Below, in pieces: positions 9,896 through 21,458 of a stretch of DNA of 64,000 bases (positions within the stretch are counted from its first letter, which is position 1; each line of letters opens with the position of its first letter). This DNA comes from Qipengyuania citrea (GTDB lineage: Bacteria > Pseudomonadota > Alphaproteobacteria > Sphingomonadales > Sphingomonadaceae), in the NCBI RefSeq assembly GCF_009828015.1, contig NZ_WTYG01000002.1, positions 577,360-641,359 of the forward strand, in the 5' to 3' direction. A program made the position numbers and the translations under genes. A model generated the notes under the pieces. The model ran no database searches. It worked only from the letters and a program-made list of their open reading frames with translations, and was not told where the DNA came from.

Positions 9896-10849
9896 ATGGG
9901 CCGCGCTATGAACGACCTTTCTTCCGCACCGCGGCCCGAGGGCGAACGCCCCAAGATGCAGCGCAAGCCCGACTGGATCCGGGTGAAGGCGCCCGTCAGC
10001 AAGGGCTATCAGGAAACGCGCAAGCTGATGCGCGAACTCAACCTGCACACGGTGTGCGAAGAGGCGGCCTGCCCGAACATTGGCGAGTGCTGGACCAAGA
10101 AACACGCCACGGTGATGATCCTTGGCGATACCTGCACGCGCGCCTGCCGGTTCTGCAACATCAAGACGGGCATGCCGATGCCCGTCGATCCGCTCGAGCC
10201 CGAGCACACCGCGACCGCTGCAGCGGCCATGGGTCTCGAGCATATCGTGATCACCAGCGTCGATCGCGATGACCTGCCCGATCGCGGTGCGGGGCAGTTC
10301 GTCAAAGTGATCAACGCGCTGCGCCGCGAAACGCCGAATACGACGATCGAAATCCTGACTCCCGATTTCAAGGGACGGATGAAGCAGTCGATCGCAGAGA
10401 TCTGCGAGGCGGGCCCCGATGTCTTCAATCACAATCTCGAGACCGTCCCGCGGCTTTATCCGACGATCCGCCCGGGCGCGCGCTACTATGCCTCGCTGCG
10501 CCTGCTCGAAGAGGTGAAGGTCCATAATCCGCTGATCTTCACCAAGTCGGGCATTATGCTCGGCTTGGGCGAAGGCCGGCTCGAGGTCCATCAGGTGATG
10601 GACGACATGCGCAGCGCGGATATCGATTTCATCACCATGGGCCAGTATCTCCAGCCTACGCCCAAGCACGCGAAGGTGGAAGAATTCGTCACGCCCAAGC
10701 AGTTCGCGGCCTATGGCTCGATCGCGCGGGCGAAGGGCTTCCTCCAGGTCGCATCGAGCCCGCTGACCCGCTCGAGCTATCATGCGGGCGACGATTTCGC
10801 CGAAATGCGCGCCGCGCGCGAAGCAAAGCTCGCCAAGCAAGGCGCCTGA
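9896..10849 (+). CDS. lipA: Lipoyl synthase
   Basis: Radical SAM enzyme that inserts two sulfur atoms into protein-bound octanoyl groups to make lipoyl, for example on PdhC of this window. 317 residues. The auxiliary cluster cysteines are 54, 59 and 65 ([15 protein letters not shown]). The SAM cluster cysteines are 80, 84 and 87 (CTRACRFC). The C-terminal RSSY motif typical of LipA is present (LTRSSYHAG). The ATG at 9896 has AGGGGG 5 bases upstream; an internal ATG at 9908 is possible. Its TGA overlaps the start of the next gene (TGATG), which implies coupling. Confidence 0.97.
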   Translation: MGRAMNDLSSAPRPEGERPKMQRKPDWIRVKAPVSKGYQETRKLMRELNLHTVCEEAACPNIGECWTKKHATVMILGDTCTRACRFCNIKTGMPMPVDPLEPEHTATAAAAMGLEHIVITSVDRDDLPDRGAGQFVKVINALRRETPNTTIEILTPDFKGRMKQSIAEICEAGPDVFNHNLETVPRLYPTIRPGARYYASLRLLEEVKVHNPLIFTKSGIMLGLGEGRLEVHQVMDDMRSADIDFITMGQYLQPTPKHAKVEEFVTPKQFAAYGSIARAKGFLQVASSPLTRSSYHAGDDFAEMRAAREAKLAKQGA

Positions 10850-11304
10850 TGCCCGGCATCCGTGAAAAACGGCGGCTGCCTTACAGCCAGGAACAGATGT
10901 TCGACCTCGTCGCCGATGTGGGCAGCTATGGCGAATTTCTGCCGTGGGTGGTCGCGACGCGCGTGCGCAGCGACAGCGAAACCGAAATGGTCGCCGACAT
11001 GCTGGTCGGCTTCAAGGCGATCCGCGAGAAGTTCACCTCCCGCGTCGTCAAGCAGCGTCCCGAGCACCTCGAAGTGTTCTACGTCGACGGACCGCTCAAG
11101 GATCTCGACAACAACTGGACCTTCACCCCGACCGAGGACGGAGGGTGCGAGATCGATTTCTGCGTGGATTTCACTTTCCGCAACGCGGTCTTCGAAGCAT
11201 TGGCAGGCCAGTATTTCGACCGTGCCTTCCGCAAAATGGTGCAGGCGTTCGAAGATCGTGCGGACGAACTGTACGGCCGCGAAAACGCCGCCGCCAACCT
11301 CTAG
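10849..11304 (+). CDS. COQ10/RatA-family START-like lipid-binding protein
   Basis: 151 residues with the SRPBCC/polyketide-cyclase fold of the COQ10 and RatA family: YSQEQMFDLVADVGSYGEFLPW at the N-terminus and a C-terminal amphipathic helix (FDRAFRKMVQAFEDRA). Eukaryotic COQ10 binds ubiquinone and supports respiration; in alphaproteobacteria this role is the usual inference. The RatA toxin annotation of some homologues is not supported here, since no partner antitoxin gene lies beside it. The ATG overlaps the lipA stop by one base. It converges on pncC with a CTAG overlap. Confidence 0.85.
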   Translation: MPGIREKRRLPYSQEQMFDLVADVGSYGEFLPWVVATRVRSDSETEMVADMLVGFKAIREKFTSRVVKQRPEHLEVFYVDGPLKDLDNNWTFTPTEDGGCEIDFCVDFTFRNAVFEALAGQYFDRAFRKMVQAFEDRADELYGRENAAANL

Positions 11305-11801
11305 GGCAGCAAGAGTTCAAGCGCGCAGATCGTCGCCTCGCGGCGAATATCGGCGCGCGAAGTCGGCTCGAACCGTTTGAGTTCGCCTTCGGGTTCGACG
11401 CCATCTCCGCGAACGACACGCGCGAAGACGACCGTCCCCACGGGCTTGAGATCGGTGCCGCCGCCGGGCCCGGCGACCCCGCTGATGGCAACCGCCACAT
11501 CGGCATGGCTCCTGTCGAGCGCGCCCTTGGCCATGGCCCAGGCGCAGGCGATCGAAACTGCCCCAAAGGTTTCGATGATCTCGAGCGAAACGTCGAGACA
11601 TTCCATCTTGGCTTCGTTCGAATAGGTTACGAAACCGCGGTCGAGCACGGCCGACGATCCCGGGATTTCGGTTAGCGCGGCAGCGACAAGACCGCCGGTG
11701 CAGCTTTCGGCGACGGTCACCTTGCGCCCGAGCGCCGCGTTTTCCTCGACTACGCGGCGGGCGAGCGTCTCGATGTCGTCGGGAAGCAGTCCGCCGGTCA
11801 T
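11301..11801 (-). CDS. pncC: Nicotinamide-nucleotide amidohydrolase (CinA C-terminal domain)
   Basis: 166 residues. It is the stand-alone CinA C-terminal domain, which deamidates nicotinamide mononucleotide to nicotinate mononucleotide in pyridine-nucleotide recycling. The signature AESCTGG is at residues 31-37, followed by a GVAGPGGGT loop near residue 110. The N-terminal MoCF/COG1058 domain of long CinA proteins is absent, as in Escherichia coli PncC. It follows the ispDF and secreted-orphan genes on the same strand; its start overlaps the preceding stop by 4 bases (ATGA). Confidence 0.92.
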   Translation of the reverse strand: MTGGLLPDDIETLARRVVEENAALGRKVTVAESCTGGLVAAALTEIPGSSAVLDRGFVTYSNEAKMECLDVSLEIIETFGAVSIACAWAMAKGALDRSHADVAVAISGVAGPGGGTDLKPVGTVVFARVVRGDGVEPEGELKRFEPTSRADIRREATICALELLLP

Positions 11802-12298
11802 GGCTGCTCAGCCGGGCAGATGCCGGGTTCCTTCACATCGGTAACATCGAGAATGAAGGTCAGCAGTCCGCCGAAATTCTCCGGGGGAAGGGGCGCCAGC
11901 AGTTCCATGGCCTGCTCGATCTTCTGCGCCAGGAAGGCGTCGACGATCGGGCGCAGTGTCTCGGGTGGCAGGTCGGACAGCATCGCGGCCGTGCCGTCGT
12001 CTTCCCTGCCGTTCGCCAGCGCCATGAAGGTACGGAAAGCGCCGGGCCAGCGATCCGACTGGATCGAGGCATAGGGCGCGACGAATGCTTCGCCGCGGGT
12101 CGCAAAAAATCCGTCCTCGGCTAGGTAGGGCGTGCACGATGCCCGGAAGCCTTCCGCCAGGATCGGGACCGCATAGATGCCGGTATCGGTCACGTCCTGC
12201 GGGGCGATGCAGCGTTGCGCCAGCGCCGGCTGCGCCGCAAGCAGGCCAAATGCAGCAAGCGCTGCGGCGCCCATCCGTTTGCGATATCCCATGCGCAT
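11798..12298 (-). CDS. Secreted protein of unknown function
   Basis: 166 residues. A signal peptide is evident (MRMGYRKRMG, hydrophobic Ala/Leu core, QPALAQ cleavage near residue 28). The mature protein has cysteines at the start (QRCIAPQD), middle (RASCTPY) and end (PGICPAEQ), so a disulfide is possible. The central part is helical (TFMALANGRED, LPPETLRPIVDAFLAQKIEQAMELL). I do not recognise a family. The start is set at 12298 because GGGAG, placed inside the ispDF tail, is 7 bases upstream. It sits between ispDF (4-base gap) and pncC (4-base overlap), so it is part of one operon. Confidence 0.75.
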   Translation of the reverse strand: MRMGYRKRMGAAALAAFGLLAAQPALAQRCIAPQDVTDTGIYAVPILAEGFRASCTPYLAEDGFFATRGEAFVAPYASIQSDRWPGAFRTFMALANGREDDGTAAMLSDLPPETLRPIVDAFLAQKIEQAMELLAPLPPENFGGLLTFILDVTDVKEPGICPAEQP

Positions 12299-12302
12299 CA
12301 AT

Positions 12303-13445
12303 CTACTCCCTGATGACGGTTGCCACGGCCTGCGCTGCAATTCCTTCGCCGCGGCCCGTGAAACCGAGCCGCTCTGTTGTCGTGGCCTTTACCGATATGG
12401 CGGTGATGTCAACGCCGAGCAGTTCGGCGATCCGCGCGCGCATGGCGTCGCGATGCGGCCCGATCTTCGGCGCTTCGCAGATGATCGTCAGATCGATATT
12501 GCCAACGCTGTAGCCGGCTTCGCGCACGAGCCGGGCAGCGTGTTCGACAAAGCGATCGCTGCTCGCTCCTTTCCACTGCGCGTCGCTGGGAGGGAAATGG
12601 CTGCCGATATCGCCTTGAGCGATCGCCCCCAGCAATGCGTCGACAATGGCGTGTAGTGCCACATCCGCATCGCTATGGCCGGCCAGGCCCTTGTCGTGTT
12701 CGATCCGCACCCCAGCGAGCCACAGCTCTTCGCCTTCGGCCAGCCGGTGGACATCGTAGCCCATGCCGGTGCGCAGGGGCGGTAATCGGGTCATGAAATC
12801 CTCCGCGAAAGTGAGTTTGGCAAGCCGTTCGTCGCCCGCGACATGCGCGATTTCTCCGCCACTTGCACGCAGCACCTGCGCATCGTCGCCCGCATCGGCT
12901 TCGCCTGCCCAGATGGCATGCGCATCGCGAATGGCGGCAAAGCGGAAAGCTTGCGGTGTCTGGACCCGGCGCAAATGTTCGCGCGGCGCGGCGCCGGCCA
13001 TCATACCCTCTTCCTCGAAAGCCAGGCTGTCGACGACCGGGAGGACCGGAATGGCGCCAGCGTGGGTTTCAAGCGCGCCAAGCAAGCGTTCGATCACCGC
13101 GGGCGGAAGGTCCGGCCGCGCCGCGTCGTGGATCAGCACGGTATCGGCGCTTTCGATAGCGCTCAGCGCCCGGGCAACCGATTGCTGACGTGTCACGCCT
13201 CCGGCGACGAGGGTATAGCCCGCCAGTCCGTCCAGCGCCGTGTGCGCAGCCGCTTCGCCGTTTTCGGGGATCGCGATGACGAGCGGGGCCGCCCCGGCTT
13301 CGAGTAGGGTTTCGACCGAGTGGCGCAGCACCGGTTTGCCGCGCCAGTCCGCAAATTGCTTTGGCAGCGGCTGTCCCGCCCTGATACCCTTCCCTGCGGC
13401 GACGATGATTGCCGCGAAGGCGGGAAGGGGGGGCGCGTGTTGCAT
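12303..13445 (-). CDS. ispDF: Bifunctional IspD/IspF of the MEP isoprenoid pathway
   Basis: Fusion that carries out two steps of non-mevalonate isoprenoid synthesis: CTP-dependent cytidylylation of methylerythritol phosphate (IspD, residues 1 to about 225) and cyclisation to methylerythritol cyclodiphosphate (IspF, about 228 to 380). IspD shows [12 protein letters not shown] with the nucleotide loop. IspF shows GYDVHRL with the zinc Asp and His, GHSDADV, and the C-terminal [13 protein letters not shown]. The fusion is common in alphaproteobacteria. The start at MQHAPPLP is where IspD similarity begins. It is divergent from dusB across 81 bases. Confidence 0.96.
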   Translation of the reverse strand: MQHAPPLPAFAAIIVAAGKGIRAGQPLPKQFADWRGKPVLRHSVETLLEAGAAPLVIAIPENGEAAAHTALDGLAGYTLVAGGVTRQQSVARALSAIESADTVLIHDAARPDLPPAVIERLLGALETHAGAIPVLPVVDSLAFEEEGMMAGAAPREHLRRVQTPQAFRFAAIRDAHAIWAGEADAGDDAQVLRASGGEIAHVAGDERLAKLTFAEDFMTRLPPLRTGMGYDVHRLAEGEELWLAGVRIEHDKGLAGHSDADVALHAIVDALLGAIAQGDIGSHFPPSDAQWKGASSDRFVEHAARLVREAGYSVGNIDLTIICEAPKIGPHRDAMRARIAELLGVDITAISVKATTTERLGFTGRGEGIAAQAVATVIRE

Positions 13446-13526
13446 ACGAAAGCAGCGCGCTAGCGGCTTGCCGTTTTCGCTGCAACGCACTATGTGCCTG
13501 CCCAATATTTAGGCAATGAATCCCAT

Positions 13527-14546
13527 ATGACGACGCAACCGCTCCCGCCCGCACCCCCGCAGCCGATCGAGGTCGGCAACGTGTCGATCGACACGCCGGT
13601 GGTGCTCGCGCCGATGACCGGCGTGACCGACCTGCCGTTCCGGCGCCTGGTGCGGCGCTATGGCTCGGGCCTCAATGTGACCGAGATGATCGCCAGCGAA
13701 GCGGCGATCCGCGAAACGCGGCAGAGCGTCCAGAAGGCGGCTTGGGACGCGATCGAGGAACCGGTGTCGATGCAGCTGGTCGGTTGCGATCCCGACAGCA
13801 TGGCCGAGGCGGCCAAGCTGCAGCAGGACAACGGCGCGGCTATCATCGACATCAATTTCGGCTGTCCGGTGCGCAAGGTCGTGGGTCAGCTGGCCGGGTC
13901 GGCGTTGATGCGCGAAGTGCCGCTGGCGACGAAGCTGATGGAAGCGACAGTCAAGGCGGTCGATGTGCCCGTGACCGTCAAGATGCGGATGGGCTGGGAC
14001 CATGCCGATCTCAACGCCCCCGAACTGGCGCATATCGCGGAAGACCTCGGCGTGAAGATGATCACCGTCCATGGCCGAACCCGCAACCAGATGTACAAGG
14101 GGCACGCGGACTGGGCATTCATTCGCAAGGTGAAGGATGCGGTCTCGATCCCGGTCATCGCCAATGGCGATATCTGCACGATAGCCGACGCCGCGGCCGC
14201 GCTCGAGCAATCGGGTGCCGACGGCATCATGATCGGGCGCGGGGCCTATGGCAAACCGTGGCTGCTGGGCCAGATCATGCACTGGTGGCGCACCGGCGAA
14301 GTGCTCGAGACGCCTGCTTTCGACGAGCAGTACGACGTCCTTGTCGAACACTACCGATCGATGCTCGATCATTACGGCGAAGGCGTCGGGACGAAGATCG
14401 CGCGCAAGCATCTCGGGTGGTACACCAAGGGCATGCACGGCTCGGCGGAGTTCCGCAATTTCGTCAATTTCATCGACGATCCGCGCAAGGTGCTCGAGGA
14501 AATCGAAGCCTTCTACGAGCCCTTCCTGCGGCGCCGCGCCGCGTGA
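13527..14546 (+). CDS. dusB: tRNA-dihydrouridine synthase B
   Basis: Flavoenzyme that reduces uridine to dihydrouridine in the tRNA D-loop. 339 residues. It has the TIM-barrel FMN site [13 protein letters not shown] (residues 28-40), catalytic Cys113 in [20 protein letters not shown] and the phosphate-binding [10 protein letters not shown]. Historically named nifR3 for its position ahead of ntrBC, which holds here: the TGA overlaps the ntrB GTG start. ATG at 13527 is chosen since conserved sequence begins about 14 residues later; the upstream Shine-Dalgarno is weak. The head of a likely dusB-ntrBC-ntrYX transcript. Confidence 0.95.
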   Translation: MTTQPLPPAPPQPIEVGNVSIDTPVVLAPMTGVTDLPFRRLVRRYGSGLNVTEMIASEAAIRETRQSVQKAAWDAIEEPVSMQLVGCDPDSMAEAAKLQQDNGAAIIDINFGCPVRKVVGQLAGSALMREVPLATKLMEATVKAVDVPVTVKMRMGWDHADLNAPELAHIAEDLGVKMITVHGRTRNQMYKGHADWAFIRKVKDAVSIPVIANGDICTIADAAAALEQSGADGIMIGRGAYGKPWLLGQIMHWWRTGEVLETPAFDEQYDVLVEHYRSMLDHYGEGVGTKIARKHLGWYTKGMHGSAEFRNFVNFIDDPRKVLEEIEAFYEPFLRRRAA

Positions 14547-15604
14547 CCCCGTCTTCCGGCGCACCCGATGCGCGCGCCCAGCTTGCCGCGATGATCTTCG
14601 CGGTGCTGCTGCTGGACGAGGACGATCGCATCGTCGAAGCCAATTATGCAGCCGAAGAAATGCTCGGCCGCAGCGCCCGCAAGCTATCCGAAAAGCGGTT
14701 CTGGGATGTCGTGGGAATCGCCGACGAACGGCTCACGGAGCGCCTCTCGAGTGTCGATGCGCAGGTCATCGCCAGAGGCGTGACCATCGCCACCGCTGTC
14801 GGTGAGCGGCGGATCAATATCAGCAGCTCGCCCATTCATGCATCCGCGGGATGGCGCGTGCTCACGTTGTCCGACGCAGGGCAGCCCGACAATGACGAGG
14901 ACGCCGAAGAGCGCGTCGAATTGCGCGCACCCGCGGTTCTCGCACATGAAATCAAGAATCCACTCTCCGCCATCCGGGGGGCGAGCCAGCTGCTCGCCCG
15001 CCGCGTGGCAGGGAAGGACAAGCCGCTGGCGAAAATGATCTCCGCCGAAGTCGATCGGATCGCGCAGCTGATCGATCGCATGCAGCAGCTCGGCGCGAAG
15101 CCGATCGAGATTACCGGGCCGTGCAACCTGCACGAGGCCATTCGCAACGCGATGGCGACAGTGCGCGCGGGAAGAGACGATCCCTGCGAACTGGTGGAGG
15201 AATTCGATCCCTCGCTCCCCCCGGTCGCGGCGGATCAGGGCGCGCTCGAGCAGGTCCTGATCAATCTCATCGCCAATGCCTGCGATGCCAGCGCCGCGCT
15301 CGACGGCGCCCGGGTGCGTGTGCGCACCCGCTTCGTCAGCGGCCTGGTCTTCAACACCATCCGTCTGGGCAAGGCGACCCGCCTGCCGATCGAGATCACG
15401 GTCACCGACGGCGGATCCGGGATCGAACCGGCGCTGCGCGATCACGTGTTCGAACCGTTCGTTTCGAGCAAGCCGCACGGGCAAGGGCTCGGGCTTGCCC
15501 TGGTGCGCAAGCTGCTGCGCGACATGGGTGGGCGCATTTCGCACCAGCGCGACGAGCGCGCGGGTGAAACCCATTTTCGCATTAACCTGGCGGTCGCAGG
15601 GTAG
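14543..15604 (+). CDS. ntrB: Nitrogen regulation sensor histidine kinase NtrB
   Basis: Cytoplasmic kinase/phosphatase that, with PII proteins, sets phosphorylation of NtrC according to nitrogen status. 353 residues. A PAS-like domain covers about residues 12-112. The HisKA H-box is [15 protein letters not shown] with His135. The HATPase domain has [10 protein letters not shown] (N box), VTDGGSGI (G1) and [13 protein letters not shown] (G2). The GTG start overlaps the dusB stop as GTGA, and the open frame extends far upstream only by chance through dusB. An ntrC start lies 9 bases after the stop. Confidence 0.94.
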   Translation: MTPSSGAPDARAQLAAMIFAVLLLDEDDRIVEANYAAEEMLGRSARKLSEKRFWDVVGIADERLTERLSSVDAQVIARGVTIATAVGERRINISSSPIHASAGWRVLTLSDAGQPDNDEDAEERVELRAPAVLAHEIKNPLSAIRGASQLLARRVAGKDKPLAKMISAEVDRIAQLIDRMQQLGAKPIEITGPCNLHEAIRNAMATVRAGRDDPCELVEEFDPSLPPVAADQGALEQVLINLIANACDASAALDGARVRVRTRFVSGLVFNTIRLGKATRLPIEITVTDGGSGIEPALRDHVFEPFVSSKPHGQGLGLALVRKLLRDMGGRISHQRDERAGETHFRINLAVAG

Positions 15605-15613
15605 GGGGAGCAC

Positions 15614-17026
<1,413 letters not shown>

Positions 17027-17096
17027 TCCCGCGTTTCGACCGGACCGCGGCGGGTTTGACGAATTTATACTTGCAAAAGTGCAACAGTCCCGTTGT

Positions 17097-19340
17097 ATGC
17101 GCGCCACGATGGCGACGCGAACAGCAGTAAGTGGACGACAGACGCCCCGCTGGTGGCGCAGGTTCGTCGTAACCTCGCGCAAACGCAACATGGTCGGCTA
17201 TATCGAGGTCGTCGCCGCAATCGCTTTCCTGGTCATGGTTGCCAGCACCTGGGCAACCTTCACCAATGCACCGCCCGATGGCGCGCTCCTGCCATCGCGG
17301 CAGGTAGCCGGCCTGCTGATCGGTACGCTAATCCCCGCCATGGCGTTGCTCGTGCTTGCCGGGCGGCGGATCGCGCTGCGGCGCGCTGCCGGCAGTACCG
17401 CGCGGCTTCATGTCCGACTGGTGTTCTTCTTTTCGATGATCGCAGCGGTCCCGACGCTGCTTGTGGCGGGGTTCGCCGCTTTTCTGTTCCAGTCGGGCGT
17501 CGATTTCTGGTTTTCGGACAATTCTCGCGGACTGATGGAAAATGCCAACCAGCTCGCGGAAGGATATTACGAGGAAAACCAGCTCGATCTCGGCAATGAA
17601 ACGATCTCGATGGCAATGGACATGCGCGCCATCCTTGCGCGCGTTCAGGTAACCGATCCCAACTTTGCGCTCGTCTACCAATACCAGGCCGAACCGCGCG
17701 ATGTCATCGAAAGCGCCATCCTCCAGGCGATGCCCGACGACACCATGCGCACTGCCGTGGTCTATGGCCTGAGCGAGGCAAGCGATCCGCGAACCTTCGC
17801 CCAGGATGCCTATGAAAAGCTTGCCCGCGGAGAACAGGTTGCGGTTCGCGGCAGCGCCGAACGCATCGAGGCGGTGGCGCCGATCGATCGCGAGGCGGGG
17901 ATCTATCTCTACACCGCGCGCAATGCGGAGGCGGCGACCTTCCGCAGCTGGCAATCCGCCCGCTCGATTTCCGCTGCCTATGAGGAACTGACCAAGCGTG
18001 CACGTGCGCTGCAGTTGCGCTTCAATCTCGCGCTGTTCTTCGTCTCGTTGGCGCTGGTGGGCGTCGCGGTATGGTTTGCCTTGCGGTTCGCGGACCGGCA
18101 GGTCGAACCGCTTACCGATCTGGTCGCCGCTGCGCGCAAGGTCGGTGCGGGCAATTTCGCGCTGCGCGTCGAAGGGCGCACCGGGGCCGACGAGATCGGC
18201 CTGCTCAACCGCGCCTTCAACCGCATGACGGCGCAGCTCGAAAAACAGACCGATGCGCTGCTTTCCGCCAATATCGAACTCGAGGAGCGGCGCGGGTTCA
18301 TCGAAGCGGTTCTGGAATCGGTGAGTGCGGGAATCATCTCGGTCGATGCCGACCTGAACCTTTTGCTGATGAATGCCCCCGCGCAGTCGATGCTGGGCTA
18401 CGATGCGGCGGGCGAAAGCACGCCCGCGACACTCGACGACCTGGCCCCGCAGATCGGCGCCATGGTGCGTGGCGGGCTGACAAGGGGCGTCATCTCGCAC
18501 AGCCGCAATGGCGAACTGCTGACCTTCGCCGTGAAGATCGGCCGCGAGAGCGATGGCCATGTGATCACATTCGAGGATATCACGCGGCAGTTGCTCGACC
18601 AGCGTCAGGCGGCATGGTCCGATGTCGCGCGCCGGATCGCGCATGAGATCAAGAACCCGCTCACCCCGATCCAGCTGGCGACCGAACGGTTGAAACGGCG
18701 CTATCGCAAACAGATCGAGATCGACGGCGAACTGTTCGACGAACTGACCAACACGATCGTTCGCCAGGTCGGCGATCTGCGCAAGATGGTGGACGAATTC
18801 TCAAGCTTCGCGCGGCTGCCCAAGCCGACCTTCCGGACGGAAAACGCGATCGACCTGATCCGCCAGTCGCTGTTCCTGCAGGAAGTGGCGCATCCCGCGG
18901 TGGATTACCGTTTCCAGGCCCCAGAAGAAGGCCCGCTGCGCATCCGCTGCGACCGTCACCAACTGGGCCAGGCGCTGACAAACACGCTCAAGAATGCCTA
19001 TGAGGCGATCGAGGCCAAAGCGCAGTCGGCGAGTGTCGACTACCGGGGCAGGATCCGCGTCGAGGTCGAGACCGCCGAGGATTCGATTTCGGTCTCGGTG
19101 GAAGACAATGGTATCGGCCTGCCGCAAGACCGGGTTAATATCCTCGAACCCTATGTGACGACGCGTGAAAAGGGCACCGGGCTGGGCCTCGCGATCGTCA
19201 ACAAGATCGTCGAGGAACACGGCGGTGAAATGACGTTCACCTCGGTCGAGACCGGGGGCACGCGGGTGACGATGCGCTTCGCGCGCGATCCGCTCGCCGA
19301 GGAAAGCGACGCGCAGACAACGACAAAGAATGAAGGATAG
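17097..19340 (+). CDS. ntrY: Membrane sensor histidine kinase NtrY
   Basis: 747 residues. Three N-terminal transmembrane segments lie around residues 35-110, a periplasmic region follows with a further segment near 310-330, then HAMP, PAS and kinase domains. The H-box is [15 protein letters not shown] near residue 514; the ATPase motifs are NTLKNAYEAI, VEDNGIGL and KGTGLGLAIVNK. NtrY pairs with NtrX in alphaproteobacteria and has been linked to nitrogen, redox and envelope control. The start is uncertain: ATG at 17097 or 17109, or GTG at 17079, none with a good Shine-Dalgarno. The 70-base gap after ntrC could hold a separate promoter. Confidence 0.93.
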   Translation: MRATMATRTAVSGRQTPRWWRRFVVTSRKRNMVGYIEVVAAIAFLVMVASTWATFTNAPPDGALLPSRQVAGLLIGTLIPAMALLVLAGRRIALRRAAGSTARLHVRLVFFFSMIAAVPTLLVAGFAAFLFQSGVDFWFSDNSRGLMENANQLAEGYYEENQLDLGNETISMAMDMRAILARVQVTDPNFALVYQYQAEPRDVIESAILQAMPDDTMRTAVVYGLSEASDPRTFAQDAYEKLARGEQVAVRGSAERIEAVAPIDREAGIYLYTARNAEAATFRSWQSARSISAAYEELTKRARALQLRFNLALFFVSLALVGVAVWFALRFADRQVEPLTDLVAAARKVGAGNFALRVEGRTGADEIGLLNRAFNRMTAQLEKQTDALLSANIELEERRGFIEAVLESVSAGIISVDADLNLLLMNAPAQSMLGYDAAGESTPATLDDLAPQIGAMVRGGLTRGVISHSRNGELLTFAVKIGRESDGHVITFEDITRQLLDQRQAAWSDVARRIAHEIKNPLTPIQLATERLKRRYRKQIEIDGELFDELTNTIVRQVGDLRKMVDEFSSFARLPKPTFRTENAIDLIRQSLFLQEVAHPAVDYRFQAPEEGPLRIRCDRHQLGQALTNTLKNAYEAIEAKAQSASVDYRGRIRVEVETAEDSISVSVEDNGIGLPQDRVNILEPYVTTREKGTGLGLAIVNKIVEEHGGEMTFTSVETGGTRVTMRFARDPLAEESDAQTTTKNEG

Positions 19341-19346
19341 GGACGC

Positions 19347-20732
19347 ATGGCGCTGGATATTCTGATCGTCGACGACGAACGCGACATCCGCGAACTGGTG
19401 GCCGGGGTGCTGAGCGACGAGGGGTACGACTGCCGTACCGCTGCCGACAGCACCGCCGCGCTGGAAGCCATCGACCAGAAGCGGCCGAGCCTCGTGTTGC
19501 TCGATGTGTGGCTGCACGGCAGCCAGATGGATGGGCTGGAAGTGCTCGACGCGATCAAGGTGCGCGAACCCGATCTGCCGGTCATCATCTTTTCGGGCCA
19601 CGGAAACATCGACACCGCGGTCAGTGCGGTCAGCCGCGGCGCGGTCGATTTCATCGAGAAGCCGTTCGAGGCCGAGCGGCTGTTGCACCTGGTCGAACGT
19701 GCGACCGAGACCGAACGGCTGCGGCGCGAGAATACGCGGCTGCGCGAAAACCAGGGGCAGGGTGACGAGTTCACCGGTAATTCGGCAGTGATCAATGCGG
19801 TCCGCGCCACACTGAAGCGCGTCGCCAGTACCGGCAGCCGAGTCTTGGTCACCGGCCCTGCCGGGGCAGGCAAGGAAGTGGCGGCCCGGCTGCTCCACAG
19901 CTGGAGCCCGCGTGCCGACAAGGCCTTCGTCATAGTCAATTCGGCCCGGATAACGCCCGAACGTTTCGAAGAGGAGCTGTTCGGCGAGGAAGCCGATGGC
20001 AAGCTGGTCCGCCCGGGCCTGCTCGAGACCGCTGACGGGGGAACGCTTTATCTCGACGAAGTCGCCGACATGCCGCTTTCCACGCAGGCACGGATCCTGC
20101 GGGTGCTCACCGAGCAGAGCTTTGTCCGCGTGGGCGGCACCCGGCAGATTGGCGTCGATGTGCGGGTGGTCTCGTCCACCTCACGCGATCTCACCGGCGA
20201 AATGGAGGAGAAGCGCTTCCGCGAAGACCTGTTCTACCGCCTCAATGTCGTGCCCGTCGAAGTGCCCTCGCTGGCCGAGCGGCGCGACGATATCCCCGCG
20301 CTCGCCGACGGGTTCTTTGCCCGCTATGCTACCGAACAGGGTCTGCGCCCCCCGACCATCAGCGACGAGGCGATGGCGGCGCTGCAGGCCTATGACTGGC
20401 CGGGCAACGTGCGCCAGCTGCGCAACGTGGTCGAACGTACGATCATCCTGACCCCGCGCGAAAATCTCGAACAGATCGAGGTCGACATGCTGCCCGAGGA
20501 AGTGCTCGGGGGTAAGCTCGGCGGAAACGGCGGGGTGGGGGCGATGATGGGAGCGCCGCTGCGCGAAGCCCGCGAGAATTTCGAGCGCGAGTATCTCACC
20601 GTCCAGATCCGGCGCTTTTCAGGCAATATTTCCAAGACCGCAACCTTCATCGGGATGGAGCGCTCCGCGCTGCACCGCAAGCTGAAGCTGCTGGGAATGG
20701 TCGAACGCAAGCCGAGCGAGCCGAAAAAGTAG
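19347..20732 (+). CDS. ntrX: Response regulator NtrX
   Basis: 461 residues. Receiver domain with Asp9/Asp10 and phospho-acceptor Asp53, AAA+ domain (Walker A GPAGAGKE, Walker B LYLDEVAD) and C-terminal Fis-type helix-turn-helix ([21 protein letters not shown]). At the place where NtrC has GAFTGA, NtrX has [16 protein letters not shown], so the sigma-54 contact loop is missing. This is known for alphaproteobacterial NtrX and argues for action at sigma-70-type promoters or as a repressor. It follows ntrY by 6 bases, with GGGACG as ribosome-binding site. Confidence 0.95.
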   Translation: MALDILIVDDERDIRELVAGVLSDEGYDCRTAADSTAALEAIDQKRPSLVLLDVWLHGSQMDGLEVLDAIKVREPDLPVIIFSGHGNIDTAVSAVSRGAVDFIEKPFEAERLLHLVERATETERLRRENTRLRENQGQGDEFTGNSAVINAVRATLKRVASTGSRVLVTGPAGAGKEVAARLLHSWSPRADKAFVIVNSARITPERFEEELFGEEADGKLVRPGLLETADGGTLYLDEVADMPLSTQARILRVLTEQSFVRVGGTRQIGVDVRVVSSTSRDLTGEMEEKRFREDLFYRLNVVPVEVPSLAERRDDIPALADGFFARYATEQGLRPPTISDEAMAALQAYDWPGNVRQLRNVVERTIILTPRENLEQIEVDMLPEEVLGGKLGGNGGVGAMMGAPLREARENFEREYLTVQIRRFSGNISKTATFIGMERSALHRKLKLLGMVERKPSEPKK

Positions 20733-20901
20733 GAGCGATCGGGAAAGTTGCGCGTTGTGCGGCAGAATAAGGAATGCATTGCGCACGACGGTGCGATGTC
20801 CCACATTAATGGCGTTCGCAAAGAGTTGCGGATGCACACACGGGCGTCGCGGGCGCCCAGATTGCGGCTCGGTGGAGGGCCGCCAAGAAACGGGAAAAGA
20901 C

Positions 20902-21441
20902 ATGTCCGGCGAAAAGACACTCTCGGCACGACCGCGTCCGAAACCCCCTGAAACTGCATCGGGCGGCCGTCCCGTGAACCTGCAGGATGCCTTCCTCAAC
21001 CTGCTGCGCAAGAACAAGTCCCCGGTGACCATGTTCCTGGTCAAGGGCGTGAAGCTGCAAGGCATTGTCACCTGGTTCGACAATTTCTCGATCCTGTTGC
21101 GCCGCGATGGCCAGTCGCAGCTGGTCTACAAGCACGCGATCAGCACGATCATGCCCGCGCAGCCGGTCGATACCGAGCAGTTTACGAGCCAGGGTTCGGG
21201 GGCCAAGCAGCGGCTGCTGCAGGACGTGTTCCTGAGCCGGGTCCGTCAGGCGGAAGCGCAGGTCACCATGTTCCTCGTCAATGGGGTGATGCTGCAGGGC
21301 CGGATCGCGTCCTACGATCTGTTCTGCATGTTGCTCGAGCGTGACGGTTACGTCCAGCTTGCCTACAAACATGCCGTATCGACGATCCAGCCCGCAACAC
21401 CGGTCGATCTGACCGAAGACTGGGAAGAGGACGACAGCTGA
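20902..21441 (+). CDS. hfq: Tandem-domain RNA chaperone Hfq
   Basis: 179 residues with two complete Sm/Hfq domains, compared with a single domain of about 70-80 in most bacteria. Domain 1 is residues 26-89 ([26 protein letters not shown] at 76-82). Domain 2 is residues 105-168 ([26 protein letters not shown] at 155-161). The linker is about 15 residues and the tail is acidic (TEDWEEDDS). Residues that touch RNA differ between the copies: distal Lys31 is Lys51 versus Met130, proximal Gln41 is Asn61 versus Leu140, and the basic rim RKNK becomes RQAE. The start is the ATG after GGGA at 20891. hflX follows, as in most bacteria. Confidence 0.95.
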   Translation: MSGEKTLSARPRPKPPETASGGRPVNLQDAFLNLLRKNKSPVTMFLVKGVKLQGIVTWFDNFSILLRRDGQSQLVYKHAISTIMPAQPVDTEQFTSQGSGAKQRLLQDVFLSRVRQAEAQVTMFLVNGVMLQGRIASYDLFCMLLERDGYVQLAYKHAVSTIQPATPVDLTEDWEEDDS

Positions 21442-21458
21442 GTTTCGATGACGACTTG

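Noticed and set aside
10849-11304. RatA toxin of a toxin-antitoxin pair
   Set aside because: Only a COQ10-like START protein; no partner antitoxin gene is adjacent, and coupling to lipA fits a respiratory role.
13742-15604. A dusB-ntrB fusion or long NtrB
   Set aside because: The frame is open by chance through dusB; similarity starts at the GTG that overlaps the dusB stop.
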